Below are positions 14,201-23,566 of a DNA stretch of 64,000 nt, in pieces. The DNA comes from Mesaphorura yosii. Lineage: Eukaryota; Arthropoda; Collembola; Poduromorpha; Tullbergiidae. Position 1 is the stretch's first letter, and the number at the start of each line of letters is the position of its first letter. The stretch covers positions 62,001-126,000 of the forward strand of contig WIXG01000156.1 of NCBI GenBank assembly GCA_009869945.1, in the 5' to 3' direction. The position numbers and the translations under genes were made by a program. Below the pieces are notes generated by a model. It did not search any database. It was not told the origin of the DNA and worked only from the letters and a program-made list of their open reading frames with translations.

Positions 14201-17200
14201 TTCTTGCTGCTTTTCCGCTTTCTCACTGCGTGGTTGTTTCTTTGTAAATCTCCTTCCACTTCAAAATCGATGGGTTTATCCCGCATTATGTACTCTGGGT
14301 CGCCGTGCCCATTTCGTGAGAACAACGGGTCTTACATGTTAGTCCATGCCATGTAAAAGGAATTATAAACTACAGCTAGGGGCGCGGGCTTACTTTCATC
14401 CACCTAGGCCGTGAATATTGTGCATTTTGCGTTCCATACAGTGGTGGTGTACTGAGCTGAACTTTGTACACCACCACACGCCTGAGCCTGAGATCCAGCA
14501 GCATTATAATCAGTACTCCCCTCGGGGAATTTGTATTTCCACTTCCAACTGCGGTGCACCATTTCACTTGACTCGTCGCTCCTTTTGTTACGCTCCGTTT
14601 TCATGACACCGCCGCCACGCTGTTACGGCGCGAACCTGTAGTTTGAGTGGGACGTCGAGCAGCGGAAAGAAACCCACCGACAAGACCTTTGCATTTTTCC
14701 ATTTCTTTTCTGTCTACCTCCATTCCATTCTTTGCATATTACTGACACGTTTCCTGGAAAGTGGCTCGGTGTATTTTGGGTGTGTTTGTTGATATACGTG
14801 TGTCTCCTTGGCTTTGCTGGATGTGTCTCACAACGCACATGATTAGGCGTTACTACACGCTGGCACGAAAGTGTCATTATTGGGCTCAGTCATGTAATAT
14901 TATTGTAAATGGCGACGGCGGTAAACTGGTAGAATTCTGCTAATGTTGTGGTAGTACGTGGGTTCGCCTTGGCAAACCTCGTTCAAGGCTACCATGGCAG
15001 TCTCTCGTGGCAAACTCCACGAGAACTTGCACTATCATTTTTCTTCCTTTCTTGGGCTTTTGGGGTCCAGAAAGTGGATACAGCCATAGACATAGATGTA
15101 CACAGCAGCAGAAGAGAAAGAGAACAGCAGACTGTGCAGTTCCATCGGTCCACGTAGTTGGTACCACCGACTGCATCAGCCCAATACGAGCGCATTCACA
15201 AACGGAACCCAAAATAAAGTAAACGGAGAGAGCGAAAGAATTCAGGAATCGACTTGACGAGTAATTTCCAAACTGTTCTCCATTCTTCTCCACTCGGAGC
15301 TCACTGTTCTCTGGGCTGTGCTCTAAATGTCAGTAGTGCTGCTGCTGTTTTCTCTGCGAAGGAGAAAGATCGACAAATAGTAGATACATAATCTCTCATT
15401 GTACAGGCTTCTTGTTCTCTTTCTCCTGTGTCCGTGTCTGTATCTTCTTTCTGAGCCACATTCAGCTGCTGACTGATTTCACACAAAAAAGACCTTAATT
15501 CCTTCCCGACGACTACTTTCTCGATTCTTCTCTACCTTTCCCAAATGTTTATCCAGATGTAACCTAATGCACTGTTTATTGTCTGACGTTTCCAGTCTGA
15601 ACAAAACAAATGTATACATATATCCAATAATAATGTAATAAAATACAGTAGTAAAAAAGAAATACTAATAAGCTAAGCACTTGGAGCTTAAACACAAAAA
15701 TTCTCTCTTCTTAAGACTTTTTTTCATTTTTCTGTTCTACCTAGCAGTCGGCCTGTCAAAAGTATTGTTTACTCTGCATGCATCCAATTCAAGTCATTTT
15801 CATTGAATGCATTCGCTTTGAAGACACACGCGTCCGTGTTCATTGAAATACCGCTTGTCTTGTCCGTCCATCACACCTAATATGCGAAATTACCCATTCA
15901 TTCTAATATTAACAAAGCTTGCTTTTTGCATGGTGTCCAATTCTGCCTATTTGCTTGCTTTAACTGACTTTTATGCATACTTTTCCATGCCCTCATTTCT
16001 TTTTGTTTTACTTTTGTACATTTTGTAGAAAAAAATGTTCATCGTAGTCTGCTTCGTGTTTGTTGTATCGATTGTGGTAATTGCTCTCACCGTCAGCCTC
16101 ACTTCCGGAAAACCCAAAAAGGAGTAAATTTCACACGGCTCAGAGTTTGTGAGCGAATGCGTGCAGCCGTAGAGCCGAGTTGTGCGAGGATGGATGAAGT
16201 TTGAGACCGCCAGTCATACTCACAACTAGTTGCGTGGGCCGTGCGATTAATGCTCTTCCTGGTTTATGGCACGGGATTTAATACTTCCAGCTATTGATTT
16301 CGTATTCCCGCATCGACGCTGCCAGTGATAATGTTATTATTAGCGTTATATGGCGAATTTTTTACAGACTTAGAAGCAATGAAAGCTTTTTCAGTTTTCA
16401 GTTTTCACTTACTTTGTAGCATATCTAATTTCTATGTCTTTCTTTTGTTCTATTCTCTAGTTTAGTTTTTTGTACCATACCTACAATTAGTGTATCTGTC
16501 ATTTTGTTTTTTGTCTATTTTTATTTTGCCTGACTGATTGTTTTTTATACTATATGCATGATCTCAACTAATAAATACTGGCCTCATTTATTTTATTTTT
16601 ATGCCCGCACTAAATTCCTTCAACTTTCACGCTGTTTTCTTTAACCAGGTTAATCAGACGCGATTTTTTTAATACTACAAACTTCTAGATATGGGTGTAT
16701 GAAATACTGAAATAGATAATCTACACTAAATGTAGAAACATGTTGATGAAACGGGAAGCGCGACAATTCTTTCACCTCTTTGTTTGCATTAAAATGTGAG
16801 CTGGTAACTTTAACTCACGAAAAAATGATGGATGATCTGATCTGATGGATGCGCTGGTTGTTCGCTGTCATAGTCGAGCCGTTCACAAATTTGCGCAATA
16901 ACGAATATGCATCCTAGAAGTGTGGATGCTGATACTTCCAGTTGGTATCTTACATTATCCTATCCGAGAAAAGCATTCGCACAAGGCTGCCAATCAAATT
17001 GCACGGGTAGAGGATTATATTCTTATGCGCTAAGTGGGCTGTCAGATGTTGAGAACCGACTTCGTTCCGACACTTAATAAAAATCCCTCTTGTAATTGCA
17101 GTAATAATAAACGAAACGATCAGCCAAAGAGAAAGTAGTTCACGCATTCTGCATGTGCTGCCTTGAACTTCTTTCACCAACATAAATTCCCGCTCCACGG

Positions 17201-19484
17201 CGTAAACAGTGTGAAAATGTTATTAGCTCATCCTTCTCTTTGCTCTCTTAATCAGAAAATCAGAACATTTTTTCTAGCGAAAGTTAAATAAAAGCCTTGC
17301 AGTGTAAAGATGCTGTACAATTCTAAGTCTAGCTTTCAACCGAGCAACACGTTCACTCACTGCCTCTCTCGTGGCTCTTGTTACCGAAAGCTTTTACGCA
17401 AAAACAATATAAGTTGCAGCATGCCCAACCACAAGGCAAAGCGTCGTCGTCAAACTGACGCCAAAGATCCACCTAGTGACTCTGACTCAGTGCCAAGTCA
17501 ACCCACTCAGTCAAACGTGGATATCGCCAAGCTGATCGAAAAAGGGTTTCAAGCAAGTCAAACTTGAAATCACCAAAGAAATTGCAACGCTTGGCTCATC
17601 AATACAAGAATTGTCTACATAAGTTCGATCCATTGAAACCAGACTTTAAAAAACTGAACGTGAGGTCAAAGGTTCCACAGAACACAGAAAAGATGAGAAT
17701 AAAGAAATTGAGCTGTTGGGCATTCAAGTTTAAAAAATTAACCTAATCATTGTTGGTTTACAAGAAGCTGCAAATGAGACTAAGACTAATCTGAGAGAGG
17801 AACTCCGAAAGCTGTTCAAATGACCATGCAAATATTAATGAGCTTGGATGGCTTTTACCAAACGAACTCTATATTTTGAAAATTTTATGTCTTACTATTA
17901 AGTGCCAAAATGCAAAGCAGTCCAGTTCTTTAATGAATACTTTGCTTCCAAGAATGTCGTGCATAATTATCTTACTTCTTTTTCTGAGGATTTTTCAATA
18001 AATTTGGGTACTCTAAGTTCCATTTTAATGTTATTATGCTTTGGAATTCGTTACCTAATGACATTGAGAAGTGTAATTCCTATTTTATTTTAAGAATAAA
18101 GTTAAGACGTATTTACTTAATAAGCGGGCAGCTAATGCCAATCATTGATAATACTAATTACCAATTTTCATTCTGATGTTAACTTTTTCATTTTGCTTGT
18201 CAAGCAGTGTAAGACCACGTGAGTGGGGTCTGCTTGACTCTGTAAGTGTACTCGACATGTTGCTCCTTACAAATTGCATGAATAAACAATATAATACAAT
18301 ATAGTTCCCTTTTTTATATTACTTCGCCTTCGCTGTTGCTCTCAACAGACAGAAGGATGAGATTTTTAATGCCATATATTTTTCTTAAGCGAAAACCCTG
18401 TTCTACTCTACTATTGCAAGTGCACAACGTCGTCTCCTGTACTACGGCCGTGCGATCTGGTCTTGAATGACAGCAGCTTTATTCGTCTTCGGTTTAAGTC
18501 ACAACTCAGAGAAAGGAAAGAAAGCGTTCAATGATATAAGGCCTGACACCTTTCGAAATAAAAAGACGAGCCGTGCGGCTCGCTGAAATACCTGCTTTAC
18601 TTTTCGCATCGACTGAGGTTTTACGATTAAACGCTGTAGCTGCCAAGCCGAAATCCAGACGCACACATAAATTTCAGATAAATTTTTCTATTCCATTATC
18701 CTGCACATCTTCACTTTTGAAATAAAACCCGAGCAGTCGTAGTCGGGTACTTAAACCTTGTACATCAAGCTATGGAATTTGCTTTTCTGCCAACCCATCA
18801 CCTCGATTGTTGGATTTTTATGTTGAGAGTTGTAAAATTTCGAGTTCCATTTTCCTTCGTCTGGAATGCTTCATACACACCTTCACTTCCATTTTTCGGC
18901 TTGACGCCTTTCCAGTTTTATGAAACCTTGGGCTGCGTACCTTGATATCTTAAGAGGCTTCTTTTAATCTGCCGTAATAGACTCTGCGCTACTTAAACAG
19001 AAGTGAACTAAACCGAGCATGTATTGAGTAGTTTCGTTTATTACTCTATTTTTGCCACTGAAAACCTTTCTTGTCAAAATGACCCGGTTCGTTGTTAAGA
19101 CTTCATGCGTCATTATTCATGACTTTTATTTTTCCTCAATAAAAGTTAATTCTTCCCTCTCCGACATCGCTAGTTTCCTAGCTCTAGTTATGATGTTGCT
19201 TTGCGAACGAAAATAAAATGTCAGGACATAAATTGCTCCATAAATGGCCGAAAGTGCTGCCTGCTGGAATGTCTTTCCCTGCAATCAAAAAGCCAGAGCC
19301 AAGCCAGCCACAGGTTCATTGCCGATGTCTTGAGTTGTACGCGACTATTTATATAGCAGATTGTCATTAATCTAATGAATATATATTTTTAATTTTGCAG
19401 AAGAAAATCATGATTATGATATGTCTTCTCATCCTTGCAATCATTCTGGTCTCTGTTATTTTGTCATCGGTGGGGTTGGGATAA
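2231..19484 (+). CDS. Syx1A: Syntaxin 1A, plasma-membrane Qa-SNARE, with two alternative 3' exons
   Basis: Target-membrane SNARE that pairs with SNAP-25 and synaptobrevin to drive vesicle fusion at synapses. Shared exons: 2231-2263, 10235-10324, 10435-10534, 11079-11153, 11237-11419, 11508-11581, 11661-11798 and 11911-12021. All have GT-AG borders and join in frame to 268 residues. Translation starts [11 protein letters not shown], as in insect Syx1A. The acidic linker, the Habc bundle (about residues 30-150; [26 protein letters not shown]), and the SNARE helix (about 190-255; [30 protein letters not shown]) follow in order. The ionic-layer Gln is residue 231, the last codon of exon 7. The body then joins exon 16029-16127 (300 aa in all) or exon 19401-19484 (295 aa), close to the usual 290-300. 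The start context is AACAATG. Intron 1 is 8 kb, while the core introns are 74-544 bp. Identification is by strong recalled similarity to the Drosophila protein. Confidence 0.97.
2264..10234. other. Syx1A intron 1 (8 kb)
   Basis: No exon is supported in this interval. The largest open frame (8007-8585, minus, 192 codons) has no recognisable domain and no splice or start support. The main structure is the long inverted repeat at about 8740-9610. A size of 8 kb between the tiny first coding exon and exon 2 is the kind of place where neuronal enhancers are often found, but that is inference. Confidence 0.7.
8740..9610. repeat. long imperfect inverted repeat, foldback/MITE-like
   Basis: The left arm (about 8740-9005) and the reverse complement of the right arm (about 9361-9610) share segment after segment in the same order. 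Examples are GCAGCATTTGAATAAAAC at 8919 against GCAGCACTTCATTAAAAC, the segment CACTTAAAATA with its TTTTTGCACTTTT neighbour, and ATAGAGATGTAGCACCA against ATACAGATGTAACACTA. The arms are clearly diverged, with small indels. The central 355 bp has a GC-rich patch (9018-9053) and a diverged direct repeat: GAAAAGTAGGTTGGGGTCA near 9056 and AAGCGTAGGATGAGGTCA near 9192. There is no open frame of transposase type. This fits a non-autonomous foldback element or an old inverted duplication. Target-site duplications were not resolved. Confidence 0.75.
12022..16028. other. Syx1A interval between exon 8 and alternative exon 9a
   Basis: Four kilobases without a supported exon. It follows the exon 8 donor (CGACGG|GTAGGT) and ends at the acceptor TTTTGTAG of exon 9a. 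It contains a perfect 12-bp inverted repeat at 14441-14477. No open frame here resembles a known family. Confidence 0.65.
14441..14477. repeat. perfect 12-bp hairpin in the Syx1A transcript
   Basis: GTGGTGGTGTAC at 14441-14452 is followed after 13 bases by its exact reverse complement GTACACCACCAC at 14466-14477. It would form a 12-bp stem with a 13-nt loop in the pre-mRNA, about 1.55 kb before alternative exon 9a. It could act on splice choice or be incidental. Confidence 0.7.
16029..16127 (+). CDS. Syx1A: Syx1A alternative terminal exon 9a (membrane anchor with basic tail)
   Basis: The exon follows a pyrimidine-rich acceptor ending TTTTGTAG and reads [20 protein letters not shown] followed by [12 protein letters not shown] and a TAA stop (32 residues). 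It joins exon 8 in phase 0 and begins with the KK that normally ends the SNARE juxtamembrane segment. One strong hydrophobic span follows, and then a six-residue charged tail that would lie outside the cell or in the vesicle lumen. A polyadenylation signal AATAAA at 16570-16575 lies 443 bp past the stop, so this can be a true transcript end. It replaces exon 9b rather than adding to it, because each carries its own stop. Confidence 0.9.
   Translation, partial: KKMFIVVCFVFVVSIVVIALTVSLTSGKPKKE
17421..18300 (+). mobile_element. degraded, internally deleted non-LTR retrotransposon
   Basis: The 5' part encodes an ORF1-like protein: a basic start ([20 protein letters not shown]), then after a frameshift near 17560 a helical, coiled-coil-like stretch, then [18 protein letters not shown]. 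That last motif resembles the start of the RNA-binding fold of LINE ORF1 proteins. Almost all of the reverse transcriptase is missing. The far C-terminal motif returns at about 18019-18140 as [20 protein letters not shown], with another frameshift. A 9-bp inverted repeat (GTCAAGCAG at 18199-18207, CTGCTTGAC at 18230-18238) and an AATAAACAATATAATACAAT tail end at about 18300. At least three reading-frame lesions make it non-autonomous. It lies in sense orientation between Syx1A exons 9a and 9b. The family is of LINE type, clade not resolved. Confidence 0.78.
18199..18238 (+). repeat. 3'-end hairpin of the non-LTR element
   Basis: GTCAAGCAG (18199-18207) pairs exactly with CTGCTTGAC (18230-18238), and further internal pairing (AGACC with GGTCT) is possible across a bulge. 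It lies about 60 bp before the AT-rich tail, the place where some LINE reverse transcriptases recognise their RNA. Confidence 0.65.
19401..19484 (+). CDS. Syx1A: Syx1A alternative terminal exon 9b (canonical membrane anchor)
   Basis: After the acceptor TTTTGCAG this exon reads [20 protein letters not shown] followed by LSSVGLG and a TAA stop (27 residues). KKIM plus a short hydrophobic anchor that ends almost at the stop is the classic syntaxin-1 end, matching the recalled fly (KKIMILICL) and vertebrate (KKIMIIIC) forms. It joins exon 8 in phase 0. Splicing to it skips exon 9a and the retrotransposon. Identity of the exon is firm; relative use of 9a and 9b cannot be read from the sequence. 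Confidence 0.93.
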   Translation, partial: KKIMIMICLLILAIILVSVILSSVGLG

Positions 19485-21503
19485 AAATGTGATTAGAGAC
19501 AATCAGCAATCAGTTCACACGAAGAAGAAGATTGGGCGTGCGTTCAAGCGACGACTGTTCGATGAAATTTGTTGTGTTTTCTTTTCTATTGTATTTGCGA
19601 TTTGTGATAGACATGCTAAGCAAAGTAACAATTGCACGGCAAGATTTCTCCTCGGAAGAGTCCATCGGAAGAAATAAGTTACAAATTCATTTCAAGATAT
19701 GGAAATTTTCGTCGACACAGACCCATTCTCCTTTGTAAGTTTAGAGACAGCATCTCTCCTTCATAATTCTCAATTGGCGGAATTCTTTAATACGGAACCT
19801 GGAACGAACTACTTAATTAAGATTGAATCCGAAAAAACCTCATGTTAAATCTAGTCCAACTCTCAACTTTGCTTTTAGAGCAGCACTACGAGCGCCGAGA
19901 AATGGTTGAGCATATTGAAAGTGAGGGAGACAGAAAACTAAATTCAGTTCTACCGAAACCTTTCTTTAGATTTTTAAAAACATGAGTTCTGGTGCAGCGA
20001 GACGCACTGGGGAATGATCGAAGCCAACCATTGCCATCTTCTGATTCGTTCAAAAACTCAGAGAAAGCAGTCTTTCTCTTGTCCACCAAATCCTGCCAAA
20101 ACGAACACAAAACAAACTTCAACTTGACTTTCAGAGAAATTAAACAGTGTTTCCTGACAAGGTGTAGGGATTAGAATTCAGTGGCACGAGCTTTGCGGTC
20201 AACATTTGCAGTCTGCCTGAAGTCGTGATTCCTGTTGAGGTACAAGTACCAGTGCACGGGACAAAGAGGAACTCAGAAAAGGGTAATTGTAGTCAGATAA
20301 ACCTTTCCTAGTAGCACTCAGCACAATTAGCTTTTGCGTGCAAATTTGTATAAGGCAATAATATACCATTGGCATTGGAAAATTGTGAGATGCAAAAATT
20401 CTTGTGAATTGTGAACGTGAAATGCGGAGCCGAAATCCGGCTCAGAATGTCTCTTCCCCTCACTTTCTCATCTCAGCCTTTCTAGGCTTCGCTTCTTGTG
20501 ATAAATGCCATCAAAGGCAGGATCTTCATAGCGCAAAGCTTTATTGCATGGACCCTCCCAAATTTAGGAGTCTCACAACGATTTCCTACTATTTCAATAC
20601 GTCACAAAAATACGTAACTCGATTTCCACATTGAATATGCAACTAAATGTACTTACGATTTGAGAAACTACTTACTACTAAAGCTAAACTACGAAGTACT
20701 TATGCTGTGAGAAGATTTCTTTCCTATTCTTCGTATGAGGTTTGATTACCTAAGTCATTATAACATGAGATTTTAGTTTCTCAGTTTCGAAGAATCCGAA
20801 CTATGATTGTGGAGAATTGAAGCAGATTAAAAAGACGGATGCCGAACCACAAATAATCTTGTTCTGTACTAAGGTAGTGCTAGAACTTAGCATCGTTGCT
20901 GTTTAAGATGGTGATTCATAAGATTAAGGTGAAAATAACGGGGTCGCTCGAAGTTGGCTACAACTACACTGCCTGTTTTAGTGTATTAGAAATGAAAGAA
21001 TTATATCAAACCATAGCAAAACAGAGCACATTAAAATTATGAACTATTGTACTAGTGTATTACCATAAACTACTTATTATGCGACAGCAAGAAACGAATA
21101 TTAGAAGTATTATTACGGTACGATACTTTTACTTGTTGCGAGTTGATACGTATTTATTTTCTAGTTGAATCTAACAAGTTACGTAGCGTAGAACTTGTTG
21201 GCTAGGTTCAAGTCGGGTCAAGAATGCCGTGCGTACTTGTGTCAGCATGAATTCTGAGTGCACATTTTAGTTTCTAGTTGTGGCCGTGGCTTCTATTCAA
21301 GAGTCATTGTCAGCCACTACCTTCTGTAACTGATAACTGTTCATGTAACTGCCGAAAATTACAAATCTATACTACTTTGACTTTTTCATACTACCATGTA
21401 ATGATTGGCAGTCTGGCCAATACAAGCATTGTCGATACATTATGTGAATAGTTTCAAGTTGTTTTAATAGCTTTCACTGTGCTTCGGTTCGATGTCATTT
21501 CAG

Positions 21504-21554
21504 ACCGGGATCGATCTTGCTTTGGGAGTAGCCTCCTCTTCTCAGTCATTGTAA
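21504..21554 (+). other. candidate third Syx1A terminal exon (soluble end), tentative
   Basis: After a possible acceptor (GATGTCATTTCAG) the sequence reads in the phase required by exon 8 as TGIDLALGVASSSQSL, then TAA. There is also a consensus donor GTAAGT at 21551, so the 47-bp segment could instead be a UTR exon. It has no hydrophobic anchor. Only the splice-site pattern and phase support it, and a chance match is likely. Confidence 0.2.
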
Positions 21555-23489
21555 GTCACGCGCTTGACAAGATTTCAAAATGCAATACAAAATTCAAGTA
21601 CCGAATTTGTGAACTTCTAATTTTGATGAGTTCCTCAAAGTTGCTCTTCTGCTGAAATAAACGTAGGCGCACAAGGATTGCGGTAGCTATGCTATGGAGT
21701 AGGAACTAATTGCATTGCAGTCAGTAAACTTGCCTTAAATTCATCAACTAATAAATAATCTAGATTTGTAGTTTGTAGCTAATAAGATGACTACGATACG
21801 ATACGAGTTATTACGATTGTTGTGTTTCAAATGTGTTGTCTTACAGATTGAATAGTTTTATGTCATCGTTGTCGTATCTGTGTCATGTAGTATCAAAGCT
21901 GTACTATATGGAAATAGAATTGTTAATATTGATCTAGATATTTTGTATCTCTGCTGTCGTGATTATTGAATGAACTACAACTCACTAACAAGCAATTTAG
22001 AATTTTTCATTACTATTTACCGCGTTGAAAAAATGATATTTTAACTTGAACTCTCTTTTGTGAATCTATGACCCAACTATTGTGTGTATTACTTCCACCG
22101 TTGATATTAGTCATTCCCTTTTCTCTCTTTAAACCACCTTCAGCTCCTTTACTTAGCCACAGAGAACTCGAACCCTAGCCATACCCCAGCCATATTGCAA
22201 ATTTAGAGTACTTAATTCTATATTCTTGCTATTTCATGTACGCGTTCGTTAGTCAACTTAAGAAGCAACTAATATCAAATGAAAAAATATTGTGTTCATT
22301 CCACGGTGTTGCAAGGTGAAGACGGAACCGAAAAGTCATTCCCATTGCCGATTCTCGAATAATTCCAATCCCTGGTGTGTGTTTAATGTTTGAGCCCTGC
22401 TTGTTGAAGCTTTGCCCTGCTAATTAATGTTGTTCGCTCCCCGACGTGACTACTCTCAATCTCAATTTGGCTTTTGTGGGGAGCCCTCGTGAACTAAAAT
22501 GCCATATGTCTTTTATGAAACTACTATGATCAAATTTGCAATAGTCAAGGAATTGTAGCGGGTCTTTTACCTTAGCTTGTAGCGTAACGAGATGATCTTT
22601 GCTTGAAACGAAAAAGACCTTATGAATAAATGATTGTATCTGTGTTTTGAAAATAACTGCAGCAATGTGCAAATTCCGCCGGCTTGTATTGTGAGTAGCG
22701 ATTCTCAACTAGCAGATGTTTGCGAAATGCAAAATGTAACTCAGGCTTCGGCGTCCGAACTGAACCAGCATACTACCTGCTTTCAACGTAGCGAACCCTT
22801 GCGAATTACAAATTGGAAACGGCCATTTCTGTAGTTTACAAGTAACAAATGTGAGTTTGCAATTTCAAAGCTATTTATTTACTAATTCAACACTGGCGTG
22901 TCTCGCTAAAGTCTTCTACAAAGAATGCTGTTCACACACACTAGTCTTCTGGAGCGTTACACAACTGATTAATTCTAAGTCCAACTTTATGAACTCCTTG
23001 TGTTAAGCGAGTGTGGCAATAATTGCGCTTCAATTTTTAAAGATGACCGTTATCAAGTACTAATGCGACAGCAGCATGCAACAGAAGGCAAGTGTCTGGT
23101 GTAGAGAGAATTACAAACGATAGTAATAATTTGCTATTCAAGTGTGCTACGCTACGATGGATTTAGATTAACGCTGCTTTTGTTAAGCTTCTCGGATATT
23201 TTGAGGCGGGGCGGAGGAACACTGCGAGTTACTTCATTAGCACAATCAGTTGACTTATGGCTATGGTTAAGTCTCACTTGTTCGTACGTACTTGAATTAT
23301 TTCTGTTTTAGAACTGTTGACGGCGTTATTGTTTTTACTATTACAAAGTAAACTTACTACTAACTCTAGCTGAAGTTGAATTCCATAAAATTATAACAAT
23401 AATGAAAAATGATTTAATAAAAACTAATTAATAATAAATAAAACATTATTAATGACAGACTTGCCGGGCTCGCTCATTGAATCATGTTA

Positions 23490-23495
23490 TTTATT
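23490..23495 (-). terminator. polyadenylation signal after the tubulin pseudogene
   Basis: AATAAA on the minus strand, about 70 bp past the stop of the last tubulin exon. It suggests that the locus once had, or still has, a normal transcript end. Confidence 0.5.
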
Positions 23496-23566
23496 GCATC
23501 AGAAATTTTATATCATCATAATTTTGTAATTTTTATATGCTTTGAGTGCGTAAGATTTCAGCGAGA

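Larger units (their letters stand above)
16128..19400. other. interval between alternative exons 9a and 9b
   Basis: Holds the likely 3' UTR and poly(A) signal of the 9a transcript (AATAAA at 16570) and a broken non-LTR retrotransposon (17421 to about 18300). The rest, about 18310-19400, shows no gene. It ends at the exon 9b acceptor TTTTGCAG. Confidence 0.65.
19485..23566. other. probable long Syx1A 3' UTR and intergenic DNA
   Basis: No gene is supported. The AT-rich stretch directly follows the exon 9b stop and runs to the convergent alpha-tubulin pseudogene. AATAAA hexamers occur (for example near 21655 and 23430), so a long 3' UTR is possible, as in neuronal genes. One small splice-like segment at 21504-21554 is discussed as a possible third Syx1A end. 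Confidence 0.5.
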
